Source: Shinella sp. (GTDB taxonomy: Bacteria; Pseudomonadota; Alphaproteobacteria; Rhizobiales; Rhizobiaceae). Taken from it: 64,000 nt of DNA. How positions within the stretch are numbered: position 1 is the first letter of the stretch; every line of letters begins with the position of its first letter. The stretch is taken from assembly GCA_003248775.1 (NCBI GenBank), contig QFQX01000002.1, positions 1 to 64,000 on the forward strand, given 5' to 3'. Of this stretch, positions 25,840-34,803 are shown one piece after another. The position numbers and the translations under genes were made by a program. The notes under the pieces were generated by a model. The model was not told the DNA's origin. It saw nothing but the letters and a program-made list of their open reading frames with translations, and made no database searches.

Positions 25840-28800
25840 ATGAACATCTCCAGATTTTTCGTCGACAGGCCCGTCTTCGCGGCCGTGCTTTCGATCCTCA
25901 TCGTGGTGGCGGGCCTGATCGGCATGCGCTCGCTGCCGATTTCCGAATATCCCGAAGTGGTGCCGCCGTCAGTCGTCGTGCGCGCCAGCTATCCGGGTGC
26001 AAACCCGACCGTTATCGCCGAGACGGTGGCGACACCGCTCGAAGAACAGATCAACGGCGTCGAGGACATGCTCTACATGTCCAGCCAGGCGACCTCCGAC
26101 GGCGTCCTGACCCTGACCGTGACATTCAAGCTCGGCACGGATCCCGACAAGGCGCAGCAGCTCGTACAGAACCGCGTTTCACAGGCCGAGCCCCGGCTTC
26201 CGTCCGAAGTGCGCGCGCTCGGCATCACCACGGTCAAGAGCTCGCCCGACTTCATCATGGTGGTGAATCTGGTCTCGACCGTCGATGACTACGACATCAC
26301 CTATCTGCGCAACTATGCGACGCTCAACATCAAGGACCGCCTTGCCCGTATCGAGGGCGTCGGGCAGGTTCAGGTCTTCGGCGCAGGCGACTATTCCATG
26401 CGTATCTGGATCGACCCCCAGAAAGCCGCCGAGCATTCGCTGGCGGCAAGCGATGTCACCAATGCCATCCGCTCGCAGAACGTTCAGGCCGCGGCCGGTA
26501 TCATCGGCGCATCGCCCAGCCTGCCGGGCGTCAACCTGCAGCTCAACGTCAACGCCCAAGGTCGTCTCCAGACCCCGGAAGAATTCGGCAACATCATCGT
26601 CAAGACCGGCGAAGACGGCGCGATCACGCGACTGCGCGATGTCGCCCGCATCGAACTCGGCGCGTCCGATTACACGCTTCGGTCGTTGCTTGACGGCAAG
26701 CCGGCCGTCGCCGTTGCCGTCCTTCAGGCTCCTGGTTCGAACGCCATCGAGATTTCCGACAATGTCCGCGCGACCATGGACGAACTACAGCTCGCCATGC
26801 CGACCGGCGTGAAGTTCGAAATCGCTTACGACACCACCAAGTTCGTGCGTTCGTCGATCGAGAAGGTCGTCGATACCCTGCTCGAAGCCATCGCGCTCGT
26901 CGTGCTCGTGGTCATCCTGTTCCTGCAGACGTGGCGCGCTTCGATCATCCCGCTGATCGCGGTTCCCGTATCGATCATCGGTACGTTTGCGGTGATGTAT
27001 GCGTTCGGCTTCTCCATCAACGCGCTGACGCTGTTCGGGCTCGTACTCGCCATCGGCATCGTGGTCGATGACGCGATCGTCGTGGTGGAAAACGTCGAGC
27101 GCAATATCGAGAACGGCCTAAGTCCCCGCGACGCGACCTATCGCGCCATGCGGGAAGTGTCGGGCCCGATCATCGCCATCGCGCTTGTTCTGGTCGCGGT
27201 TTTCGTGCCGCTTGCCTTTATTACAGGCCTTTCCGGCCAGTTCTATCGTCAGTTCGCGCTGACGATTGCAATTTCGACCGTCATTTCGGCGATCAACTCG
27301 CTGACGCTTTCACCGGCACTTACAGCCCTCCTGCTGAAGGATCACCACGCGCCGAAGGACTGGTTGACGCGCTTCATGGATGCCATCTTCGGCTGGTTCT
27401 TCCGCGGCTTCAACCGTGTCTTCGGGGCTGCCTCCAACGGCTATGGCCGCACGGTCGGCGGTCTCCTGTCACGCAAGAGCCTCGTAATGGTCATCTACCT
27501 CGCGCTGGTCGGGGCCACCTACAGCATGTTCACTACCGTGCCGGGCGGCTTCGTGCCGGCGCAGGACAAGCAATACCTGATCGGCTTTGCCCAGCTTCCT
27601 GACGGCGCGACCCTCGACCGCACGGAAAGCGTCATCAAGCAGATGAGCGACATTGCCATGGCGCAGCCGGGCGTCAGCCATGCCATCGCCTTCCCGGGCC
27701 TGTCGATCAACGGGTTCACCATCGGCTCCAACGCCGGCATCGTCTTTGCCGTGCTCGACGACTTCGAGAACCGAAAGTCGCCCGAGCTTTCCGGCGGAGC
27801 CATCGCGATGGCACTGAACCAGAAATATGCCGGTATTCAGGATGCCTTCATCGCCATGTTCCCGCCGCCGCCGGTCAACGGTCTCGGCTCGACCGGTGGC
27901 TTCAAGCTGCAGATCGAGGACCGTGCCGGCCTTGGCAATCAGGCGCTCGACGAAGCCACCAAGGCGGTCATCGCCAAGGCCTACCAGACGCCTGAACTTG
28001 CCGGTATCTTCTCGAGTTTCCAGATCAACGTGCCGCAGCTCTATGCCGATCTCGACCGCGCCAAGGCCGAACAGCTCGGCGTCTCGGTGACCGACGTGTT
28101 CGAAACGCTGCAGATCTATCTCGGCTCGCTCTATGTGAACGACTTCAATGCCTTCGGCCGCACCTACAGCGTCCGTGTTCAGGCCGACGCGCAGTTCCGC
28201 GCCAAGTCGGAAGACATCGGCCAGCTGAAGGTTCGCTCGCAATCCGGCCAGATGATTCCGCTCTCGGCTCTGCTGAAGGTGGACGGAACGACGGGACCGG
28301 AACGCACCACGCGTTACAATGGCTTCCTTGCGGCGGACATTAACGGCGGACCGGCCCCGGGCTTCTCCTCCGGTCAGGCACAGGCGGCAATCGAGAAGAT
28401 CCTGAACGAGACACTGCCGGCCGGCATCGACTTCGAGTGGACGGACCTGACCTACCAGCAGATCCTCGCCGGCAATTCCAGCATCGTCGTCTTCCCGCTG
28501 GCCCTGCTGCTCGTCTATCTCGTGCTCGCCGCCCAGTATGAAAGCCTTACCCTGCCGATCGCGATCATCATGATCGTGCCGATGGGCGTGCTGGCCGCCT
28601 TGACCGGGGTCTGGCTCACCGGTGGAGACAACAACATCTTCACCCAGATCGGCTTGGTGGTGCTGGTGGGACTATCGGCGAAGAACGCGATCCTGATCGT
28701 CGAATTCGCGCGGGAGCTGGAATTCGAAGGGCGAACACCGGTACAGGCCGCAATCGAGGCAAGCCGCCTTCGCCTGCGCCCGATCCTCATGACCTCCATG

Positions 28801-29049
28801 GCCTTCATCATGGGTGTCGTACCGCTGGTCGTTTCCACCGGCGCCGGTGCCGAAATGCGCGCCGCCATGGGTGTCGCGGTGTTCTCCGGCATGATCGGGG
28901 TAACATTCTTCGGCATCTTCATGACACCCGTCTTCTACGTGCTGGTGCGCCTGCTGACGGGCAACAGGCCGCTCATTCATCACGAACGGCAGGAGGCCGC
29001 GAACAGCCAGGCCGCCGGTGGCGATACCCACCAGATCGCAGCCGAGTAA
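25840..29049 (+). CDS. RND multidrug efflux pump, HAE1 family (AcrB/MexF-like)
   Basis: This 1069-aa inner-membrane proton/drug antiporter has the full HAE1 layout: transmembrane helix 1 at about 10-30, large periplasmic domain, helices 2-6 with the proton-relay aspartates in GIVVDDAIVVVENVERN, a second periplasmic domain, and helices 8-12 with the conserved lysine in GLSAKNAILIVEFARE. It works with the upstream adaptor. The substrates are probably amphipathic toxic compounds. A strong terminator follows. The adjacent divergent LysR gene is the likely regulator. Confidence 0.95.
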   Translation: MNISRFFVDRPVFAAVLSILIVVAGLIGMRSLPISEYPEVVPPSVVVRASYPGANPTVIAETVATPLEEQINGVEDMLYMSSQATSDGVLTLTVTFKLGTDPDKAQQLVQNRVSQAEPRLPSEVRALGITTVKSSPDFIMVVNLVSTVDDYDITYLRNYATLNIKDRLARIEGVGQVQVFGAGDYSMRIWIDPQKAAEHSLAASDVTNAIRSQNVQAAAGIIGASPSLPGVNLQLNVNAQGRLQTPEEFGNIIVKTGEDGAITRLRDVARIELGASDYTLRSLLDGKPAVAVAVLQAPGSNAIEISDNVRATMDELQLAMPTGVKFEIAYDTTKFVRSSIEKVVDTLLEAIALVVLVVILFLQTWRASIIPLIAVPVSIIGTFAVMYAFGFSINALTLFGLVLAIGIVVDDAIVVVENVERNIENGLSPRDATYRAMREVSGPIIAIALVLVAVFVPLAFITGLSGQFYRQFALTIAISTVISAINSLTLSPALTALLLKDHHAPKDWLTRFMDAIFGWFFRGFNRVFGAASNGYGRTVGGLLSRKSLVMVIYLALVGATYSMFTTVPGGFVPAQDKQYLIGFAQLPDGATLDRTESVIKQMSDIAMAQPGVSHAIAFPGLSINGFTIGSNAGIVFAVLDDFENRKSPELSGGAIAMALNQKYAGIQDAFIAMFPPPPVNGLGSTGGFKLQIEDRAGLGNQALDEATKAVIAKAYQTPELAGIFSSFQINVPQLYADLDRAKAEQLGVSVTDVFETLQIYLGSLYVNDFNAFGRTYSVRVQADAQFRAKSEDIGQLKVRSQSGQMIPLSALLKVDGTTGPERTTRYNGFLAADINGGPAPGFSSGQAQAAIEKILNETLPAGIDFEWTDLTYQQILAGNSSIVVFPLALLLVYLVLAAQYESLTLPIAIIMIVPMGVLAALTGVWLTGGDNNIFTQIGLVVLVGLSAKNAILIVEFARELEFEGRTPVQAAIEASRLRLRPILMTSMAFIMGVVPLVVSTGAGAEMRAAMGVAVFSGMIGVTFFGIFMTPVFYVLVRLLTGNRPLIHHERQEAANSQAAGGDTHQIAAE

Positions 29050-29058
29050 TCCGAAAGC

Positions 29059-29096
29059 AAAAAGGGCGGAATCTTCGGATCCCGCCCTTTTTCTTT
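29059..29096 (+). terminator. Terminator of the RND efflux operon
   Basis: An 11-bp perfect stem (29059-29069 with 29082-29092) encloses a 12-nt loop and runs into TTTTTC. It is A/T-flanked on both sides, so it may also serve the convergent glycerate kinase gene. Confidence 0.8.
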
Positions 29097-29109
29097 GATC
29101 TCCAGTCAA

Positions 29110-30372
29110 TCAGGCGATCAGGAACGCCCTGAGATCATTAACATTGGTGCCAGTCGGGCCGGGAACGAACAGGTCTCCGGCAAGATCGAAGGCCGACCAG
29201 GCGTCGTGACCGGCAAGATAGGTTCGCGCATCACCGCCGCCGGCCCTGATCCTCGCCACCGTTCCCCCATCGCAGAACGCACCGGCATTGTCTTCCGAGC
29301 CGTCGATTCCGTCGGTATCGGCCGCAAGCGCGGTAATCCCCTCCACTCCCTGAAGATCGATTGCCGCCGATAGCAACAGTTCCGAATTACGCCCACCCTT
29401 GCCGTACCTTCCGCCGATAATCGTCACCGTCGTCTCGCCGCCGGAGAGAAGAACCAAGGGCTTCGACAGACCTTGCCCATTGGCCGAAAATTCCCGCGCC
29501 AGCGCGGCATGCATGCGTCCGATGTCCTTCGCCTCACCTTCAATGCTGTCTGACAAGATCAGGGCCTGGATGCCGAGCTTGCGCGCGTGGGCTGCGGCGG
29601 CTTCCAGTGACACGCGAGCGGAAGCGATGACATGCACTTCGTTGCGCGCAAACCTTTCATCGTCCGGCTGCGGCGCTTTTTCGTTCCTGATGAAATCGAC
29701 CATGGCTGCCTGTAGGTCCATGCGGTAATCACGAATGATGCGGATCGCTTCCTCGGCATTGCTGGCATCGGGAACAGTCGGGCCAGATGCGACGAGCGCC
29801 GGATTGTCACCGGGAACGTCGGAAACGGCGAGACTGACCACCCTTGCCGGATAAGCCCGTGCTGCGAGCCGGCCGCCCTTGATGCGCGAGAAATGCTTTC
29901 TCACAACATTCATCGCCGAAATCGGCGCTCCCGAGGCGAGAAGCGCTTCGTTCAACGCCTTTTCATCTGCCAGAGCAAAGCCCTGTGGCGGCGCGGGGAG
30001 AAGCGCCGAACCGCCTCCCGAAATCAGCGCAACGACCAGATCGTCGGAGGTCAGCCCCTCGACATGCCGCAGCAGAGCCTCGGCCCCGGCAATCCCGGCC
30101 TCGTCGGGCACGGGATGGGCCGCCGTCAGCACGCGCGTGTGGCGGCAGGTCTCGACAGGTCCATGACAGGCAACCACCAGTCCCTCGACCGGCTCTCCCC
30201 AGGCGCGCTCGAAGGCTGCCGCCATCTGGCTGGCGGCCTTTCCGGCACCCACAACGATGGTGCGGCCCTTCGGCCTTGCGGGCAGGTGCCGGACGATCGC
30301 CTCATAAGGGTCGGCGGCAGCAACCGCGGCATGAAAAAGGTCGGCTAGGAAAGCACGCGGTTCGAACGTCAA
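29110..30372 (-). CDS. Glycerate 2-kinase (GckA/TtuD, MOFRL family)
   Basis: This kinase phosphorylates D-glycerate, typically to 2-phosphoglycerate, feeding lower glycolysis. The predicted 420-aa protein has the N-terminal DUF4147 domain (VVGAGKAASQMA; ISGGGSALLPAP; VSDVPGDNPALVASGPT) and a C-terminal MOFRL domain (SGGETTVTI, GGRNSELLL, AADTDGIDGSEDNAG). I prefer a TTG start at 30372, one base after the upstream Dabb stop, with GGAG at a good distance. An ATG at 30399 would overlap the upstream gene by 26 bp. It is the last gene of the carbohydrate block. Confidence 0.88.
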   Translation of the reverse strand: MTFEPRAFLADLFHAAVAAADPYEAIVRHLPARPKGRTIVVGAGKAASQMAAAFERAWGEPVEGLVVACHGPVETCRHTRVLTAAHPVPDEAGIAGAEALLRHVEGLTSDDLVVALISGGGSALLPAPPQGFALADEKALNEALLASGAPISAMNVVRKHFSRIKGGRLAARAYPARVVSLAVSDVPGDNPALVASGPTVPDASNAEEAIRIIRDYRMDLQAAMVDFIRNEKAPQPDDERFARNEVHVIASARVSLEAAAAHARKLGIQALILSDSIEGEAKDIGRMHAALAREFSANGQGLSKPLVLLSGGETTVTIIGGRYGKGGRNSELLLSAAIDLQGVEGITALAADTDGIDGSEDNAGAFCDGGTVARIRAGGGDARTYLAGHDAWSAFDLAGDLFVPGPTGTNVNDLRAFLIA

Positions 30373-30373
30373 C

Positions 30374-30694
30374 TCAGTCTCCGGCAATCTCGATATCATA
30401 GACAAAAACACCGTCGATGCCGCCAATGGTAGCCGCCACGATCTTTCCGCCGGTCTGGCGATGCTCGGGATCCTCAAGGTAAAGATCGCGGGCAACAGCA
30501 TCCCTGAAGTCGACTATAAAGCCTTCCGAGTATCCTTTGTCCATGCCGTGTTCGGGACTCACGTTGTCTCCGACATGAACCGCCAGCAATCCATCGAGCC
30601 GCGGCATCAGACTGCGGATTTCCGAATAGATCTCAAGCTTTGTCTCGGTCAAAACCTCCGGCCGAAAGCGGATGAAGACACAATGGCGGATCAT
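30374..30694 (-). CDS. Dabb-family (stress-responsive alpha/beta-barrel) protein
   Basis: This 106-aa protein has the ferredoxin-like dimeric Dabb pattern: MIRHCVFIRFRPEV, then the helix KLEIYSEIRSLMPRL, then GYSEGFIVDFRDAVARDLYLEDPEH. Dabb proteins are small dimers, some of them enzymes in catabolic routes and others of unknown role. The ATG at 30694 comes one base after the stop of the GMC oxidoreductase (TGA-G-ATG), and its own stop is one base before the kinase start. It is thus tightly coupled between an oxidoreductase and glycerate kinase, suggesting a catalytic or chaperoning role in that pathway. Confidence 0.85.
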   Translation of the reverse strand: MIRHCVFIRFRPEVLTETKLEIYSEIRSLMPRLDGLLAVHVGDNVSPEHGMDKGYSEGFIVDFRDAVARDLYLEDPEHRQTGGKIVAATIGGIDGVFVYDIEIAGD

Positions 30695-30695
30695 C

Positions 30696-32351
30696 TCAGC
30701 AGACCTCCGCCCGGGCACGGGGCCGCGTGTCGTTCCGCTCGTTGGCAAAAATCGCCGGGGGAAGGGGAGGGAGCTCCCGGATGATATCCGCACCCTTTTC
30801 GCCCACCATGATCGTCGGGGCATTGGTATTGCAGGAAGGAACCCGCGGCATCACCGAGCTGTCGCAGACCCGCAGTCCATCGAGGCCATGAACCCTGAGA
30901 TCCAACCCCACGACAGCGTCCGGACCAGTGCCCATACGGCAGGTCCCGACCGGATGATGATCCGTCTTGGCGTTAGCGCAGCCGTAGTCGAACAATTCCT
31001 CGTCGGTCATGACCTTCGGCCCCGGCAGACGCTCGGTCTGCACGAAGGGCTTCAGTGCCGCCTGCTGCATGATCTCGCGTGCAAGCTTGAGGCCCTTGAT
31101 GGACATCTTCCTGTCATGCGGATCTTCCCAGTAGTTCGGATCGATCAGCGGAGCCGCCGCCGGATCGGAGGAAGAGAGACGCACAGTTCCACGCGAGCGC
31201 GGGTGCAGATAGGCCGAATTCAACGTGACGCCGGCATTCCTGAGCTTCTCCACGCCCGCTTCGATGCCGGAACCCAAGCCAAGGTGGAACTGGATATCCG
31301 GCGAGCGGGCATCCGGGTCGGCATACCAGAAGCCGCCCGTTTCGAAGAGTGAGGAGGCAACCGGTCCCGTCTGGAACAGGACATACTGAATGCCAGCCCA
31401 TAGTGTGCGATGGAGTTTGGCCACCCCGTCATAGGTGTGATCGCCGGTGCATTCGGAAATCACGAACAGGTCGAGATGGTCCTGCATGTTGCCGCCGACG
31501 CCGGGCAAATCATGCTTCACCTCGACGCCGACCGAGCGAAGATGATCGGCAGGCCCGATGCCGGATTGCAGGAGAAGCTTCGGCGAGCCGATTGCCCCCG
31601 AAGACACCAGCACTTCGCGCTCTGCCCGGATAATCTCGCGGCCATTGTCGCCGGCGATCTCGACGCCGACGGCGCGCCTGCCCTCGACCACGATCCTCGC
31701 CACCCGGGCATTCATCTTTACCGTCAGGTTTTTTCGGTCCCTGATCGGCGAGAGATAGGCCAGAGACGCAGAAGAGCGGCGACGGTTGCGCTGGGTAAGC
31801 TGATAGAAGCCGACACCGGCCTGCTGCCTGCCATTGAAATCGTGATTATAGGGAATGCCGAGTTCTTGGCCGGCGCGGATATATGCATCGCAGATCGGCA
31901 GCGGCGAGACCGGCATGGAGACACCGAGCGGGCCGCCATAGGAATGATAGTCGTCGGCGAAGCGCTGGTTATCCTCTGCACGCTTGAAATAGGGCAGGAC
32001 CGAGCGATAGTCCCAGCCCTCGCAGCCTTCCTCCCGCGCCCAGAGATCGTAGTCCCGGGCATTGCCGCGAGTGTAAAGCTGGGCATTGATCGAGGAGCCG
32101 CCACCGATCACCTTGGCCTGGGTGTAGCGCAGCACGCGGCCTTTCATGTGCTTCTGCGGCACGGTTTCCCAGCCCCAGCTCGCAACGCCCTTGGTCATCT
32201 TGGCAAAACCGGCCGGCATATGAAACAGCGGGTTCCAGTCGCCGCCGCCAGCCTCGATCAACAGCACGCGGACATCCGGATCTTCGCTCAGCCGGTTGGC
32301 GAGCACGCATCCCGCGGGTCCGGCGCCGGTGATGATGTAATCATAGGTCAT
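30696..32351 (-). CDS. GMC-family FAD oxidoreductase (choline/alcohol-dehydrogenase-like)
   Basis: This 551-aa GMC flavoprotein oxidises an alcohol or polyol. The FAD motif GAGPAGCVLANRL is at 9-21. The GMC signature 1 region is KVIGGGSSINAQLYTRG, signature 2 is SSGAIGSPKLLLQSGIGP, and the C-terminal active-site region is DHHPVGTCRMG with NTNAPTIMVGEKGADII. There is no signal peptide, so it is cytoplasmic or membrane-associated. The ATG at 32351 follows GAGGA. A RIME1-like palindromic element lies just upstream. The exact substrate is unknown; its neighbours suggest a sugar or polyol intermediate. Confidence 0.9.
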   Translation of the reverse strand: MTYDYIITGAGPAGCVLANRLSEDPDVRVLLIEAGGGDWNPLFHMPAGFAKMTKGVASWGWETVPQKHMKGRVLRYTQAKVIGGGSSINAQLYTRGNARDYDLWAREEGCEGWDYRSVLPYFKRAEDNQRFADDYHSYGGPLGVSMPVSPLPICDAYIRAGQELGIPYNHDFNGRQQAGVGFYQLTQRNRRRSSASLAYLSPIRDRKNLTVKMNARVARIVVEGRRAVGVEIAGDNGREIIRAEREVLVSSGAIGSPKLLLQSGIGPADHLRSVGVEVKHDLPGVGGNMQDHLDLFVISECTGDHTYDGVAKLHRTLWAGIQYVLFQTGPVASSLFETGGFWYADPDARSPDIQFHLGLGSGIEAGVEKLRNAGVTLNSAYLHPRSRGTVRLSSSDPAAAPLIDPNYWEDPHDRKMSIKGLKLAREIMQQAALKPFVQTERLPGPKVMTDEELFDYGCANAKTDHHPVGTCRMGTGPDAVVGLDLRVHGLDGLRVCDSSVMPRVPSCNTNAPTIMVGEKGADIIRELPPLPPAIFANERNDTRPRARAEVC

Positions 32352-32382
32352 AACGTCTTCCTCAAGTCGTTCTCTGGTGACA

Positions 32383-32500
32383 TGCCCCTCATCCGCCTGC
32401 CGGCACCTTCTCCCCGCAAGCGGGGAGAAGGACGCTTGCAGTACCGTGCCCATCCCCTCTCCCCGTTTACGGGGAGAGGGGATGGGTGAGGGGCAAACCA
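32383..32500. repeat. RIME1-like Rhizobium intergenic palindromic element
   Basis: Two strong palindromes sit side by side between coding regions. The first has arms CCTTCTCCCCG (32406-32416) and CGGGGAGAAGG (32421-32431). The second has perfect 18-bp arms (32449-32466 and 32469-32486) built around CTCTCCCCGT. The flanks GCCCCTCATCC and GGGTGAGGGGC also nearly pair. This matches the mosaic of RIME1 elements described in rhizobia as far as I recall them. The transcript could fold strongly between the SDR and GMC genes and affect polarity or mRNA stability. Confidence 0.75.
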
Positions 32501-32502
32501 CC

Positions 32503-33276
32503 TCACAATTTCCCGATCGAGAGCCCGCCATCGAGATCGATCACCGAGCCGGTCGCGAAGGCGAACCGGCCGGAGGCGAGCGCGGAAACCACGCCGCCAA
32601 TATCGTCCGGCTCGCCCCAGCGCCGCATCGGGACCAGTCCGCCCGCGATCAGGGTGTCGTATTTCCCGGCCACACCGGCCGTCATGTCGGTCCGGATAAT
32701 GCCCGGACGGATCTCGAAAACGGCGATGTCCTTCTCGGCCAGATAGAGCGCCAGCCCCTTGCTGAAGGAGGAAAGCCCCGCCTTGCTGATGCAGTAATCG
32801 AGCCTCTCAGGCGAGCTCAGCTCCGCCGAAACGGAGGTGATGTTGACGATGCTCCGCTTGCCTACCGATGACGGCAAAGCCAGCATCGCCCGCAATACGG
32901 CCTGCGTGAAAAACACCGTGCCGCGCAGATTGGTCGCGATGATCCGGTCGAAATTCTCCGGCGTCAGGCCAAGGAAATCACCCCGAACCACCGACCCCAT
33001 GCCGGCATTATTGACGAGACAATCAATCCGCCCGAAACGGGTCATGATCTTTCCGATGGTCGCGTCATGATCCGTGACATCGGCAAGATCGGCTTCGAAA
33101 TAGGCGGCAGTCACGCCCCGCGCTTCGAGATCGGCCAGCGCGCTTTCCTCTGTGCCGTAGGGTCCTAGGCCGGTGAGGGCGATATCGAAGCCATCGGCGG
33201 CGAGCGCCCGGGCGATGCCAAGGCCTATGCCGCGCCGGCCGCCGGTGACGATTGCAAGCGGACGGGAACCGGTCAT
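32503..33276 (-). CDS. Short-chain dehydrogenase/reductase
   Basis: This 257-aa classical SDR has the cofactor motif TGGRRGIGLGIA (11-22), the NNAG motif and the catalytic Ser-Tyr-Lys set (NITSVSAE; YCISK). It most resembles the 3-oxoacyl-ACP-reductase-like SDRs that act on sugars and polyols in catabolic operons. Its ATG overlaps the stop of the upstream GMC gene (ATGA, 33273-33276), so the two are coupled and probably act in sequence. Direction and substrate cannot be assigned from sequence. Confidence 0.9.
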   Translation of the reverse strand: MTGSRPLAIVTGGRRGIGLGIARALAADGFDIALTGLGPYGTEESALADLEARGVTAAYFEADLADVTDHDATIGKIMTRFGRIDCLVNNAGMGSVVRGDFLGLTPENFDRIIATNLRGTVFFTQAVLRAMLALPSSVGKRSIVNITSVSAELSSPERLDYCISKAGLSSFSKGLALYLAEKDIAVFEIRPGIIRTDMTAGVAGKYDTLIAGGLVPMRRWGEPDDIGGVVSALASGRFAFATGSVIDLDGGLSIGKL

Positions 33277-34781
33277 GATCTCAGATCCTCCGATGCAATG
33301 TGATCGGCAACGCGCAGCGCCTGGGCCGCCACCGTCAGCGCCGGATTGACCGCCGCCGAGGTGGGCAGAAAACCGGCATCAACCACGAACAGGTTCGGAT
33401 GGTCATGGGCGCGGCAATAGACATCGAGCGGAGAGGTTGCCGGGTCGTGCCCGATCCTGATGGTGCCGCATTGATGTGATGGTGTGCGTTTGTCGAACGG
33501 ACGGGAAAGCACGATCGGGAAACCCGCCTTCTTCAGCACGCCCTTCAGCCTGCGCACCAGATCGAGATGGGCATCCCAGTTGGTGCGATGCCATTTGAGA
33601 ACGATGCGGTCGCCATCCACCATGATGCGGCTTTCAGGATGCGGGATATCCTCGCTCATCGCATAGAAATCGATGGCATGGGCGGAAATCTGGCCCAGCA
33701 GCCATTCCGGCACCTTCGGCATGTTCGCCTTCAGGATTGCTGCCGAAACTCGCCCCAGAAGCTGAATATTCCCGAGCGGCGGGCCACCCTCGCCATCAGA
33801 GAGATAGAAATCGTTGAAGCCGAAAGTCTTCTGGTAGACGCTATCATTGCGATAGGTAGGCGAAATCGCCAGCACCGCGCTCGAATTGTGGTTCATGAAA
33901 TTGCGGCCGACCTGATCGGACCTGTTGGCGAGCCCACCGGGATGGCGCTCATCGGCCGAGCGCAGCAGCAGCACCGCAGACTGGACCGCTCCGGCCGACA
34001 AGATCACCAGTTTCGGCGACACTTGGCGCTGCTCGCCGCCCTTCACGTAATGAACGGTTTCGATCCGCTTGCCGTCGGGGCCTGTTTCGAGACGGGTAAC
34101 ACGCGATCCCGTCTGCAGCGTGATCTGTTCATGCTTCAGGGCGTAGGCAAGTGCCGCCGTTTCAGCATCCATCTTCCCGTCATTCGCATTCGGGTGGGCG
34201 TCCCACGGCGTCTTCGCTTTCGCAAGCCAGCGTTCGATATCGATGCCCAGCGGTAGCGAATACGGATGCATGCCGATGGATTTCAGCTGCTTGCGAACCC
34301 TGGCGATTGCCGGTTCGTCCGGGACTGGCGGAAAGGGGTAGGGGAGGGAGTGCTGCGGCTCCGTCGGATCCTCGCCCAGACTTCCCCGCACCATGAAAAG
34401 CTGCTCGGCCCGGGAATACCAGGGTTCCAGCTCCTCGTAGGGGAATGGCCATGCGGGCGAGACGCCCTCGCGGTGGACCATCTCCTCGAAATCCTCACGA
34501 CGGTAACGCACCAGCACCGCGCCGTAGAATTTCGAATTGCCCCCGACATAATAGTAATTTCCGGGATTGAAGGCTTGGCCGCCGTGTTCGTACCAAATCT
34601 CCTTCGGCCGGAAATATCCGCGCTGGAAGATGGCTCGCTGGTCCCGGTTTTCCGGGCGGTCGGCGATGTGATCGCCCGCCTCCAGGATCAGGATCGAGGT
34701 GCCGGTCGCCGCCAGTCCTGCAGCGGCGGTCGACCCGCCGATGCCGGAGCCGATAATGACGATATCCGGGTTACTGGTCAT
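33273..34781 (-). CDS. GMC-family oxidoreductase (second copy, divergent subfamily)
   Basis: This 502-aa FAD protein has the FAD motif GSGIGGSTAAAGLA (12-25) and a GMC C-terminal domain (SHQCGTIRIG and NPALTVAAQALRVADHI). It differs clearly from the GMC gene at 30696, being closer to the GMC proteins that include glucoside-3-dehydrogenase and gluconate-dehydrogenase-like large subunits. No signal peptide is seen. The ATG at 34781 has GGGGGA upstream. It lies 22 bp downstream of the ABC ATPase gene, suggesting it performs the first oxidation of the imported carbohydrate. Confidence 0.87.
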   Translation of the reverse strand: MTSNPDIVIIGSGIGGSTAAAGLAATGTSILILEAGDHIADRPENRDQRAIFQRGYFRPKEIWYEHGGQAFNPGNYYYVGGNSKFYGAVLVRYRREDFEEMVHREGVSPAWPFPYEELEPWYSRAEQLFMVRGSLGEDPTEPQHSLPYPFPPVPDEPAIARVRKQLKSIGMHPYSLPLGIDIERWLAKAKTPWDAHPNANDGKMDAETAALAYALKHEQITLQTGSRVTRLETGPDGKRIETVHYVKGGEQRQVSPKLVILSAGAVQSAVLLLRSADERHPGGLANRSDQVGRNFMNHNSSAVLAISPTYRNDSVYQKTFGFNDFYLSDGEGGPPLGNIQLLGRVSAAILKANMPKVPEWLLGQISAHAIDFYAMSEDIPHPESRIMVDGDRIVLKWHRTNWDAHLDLVRRLKGVLKKAGFPIVLSRPFDKRTPSHQCGTIRIGHDPATSPLDVYCRAHDHPNLFVVDAGFLPTSAAVNPALTVAAQALRVADHIASEDLRS

Positions 34782-34803
34782 CTTGCTGTCCCCCGTATCC
34801 GTA

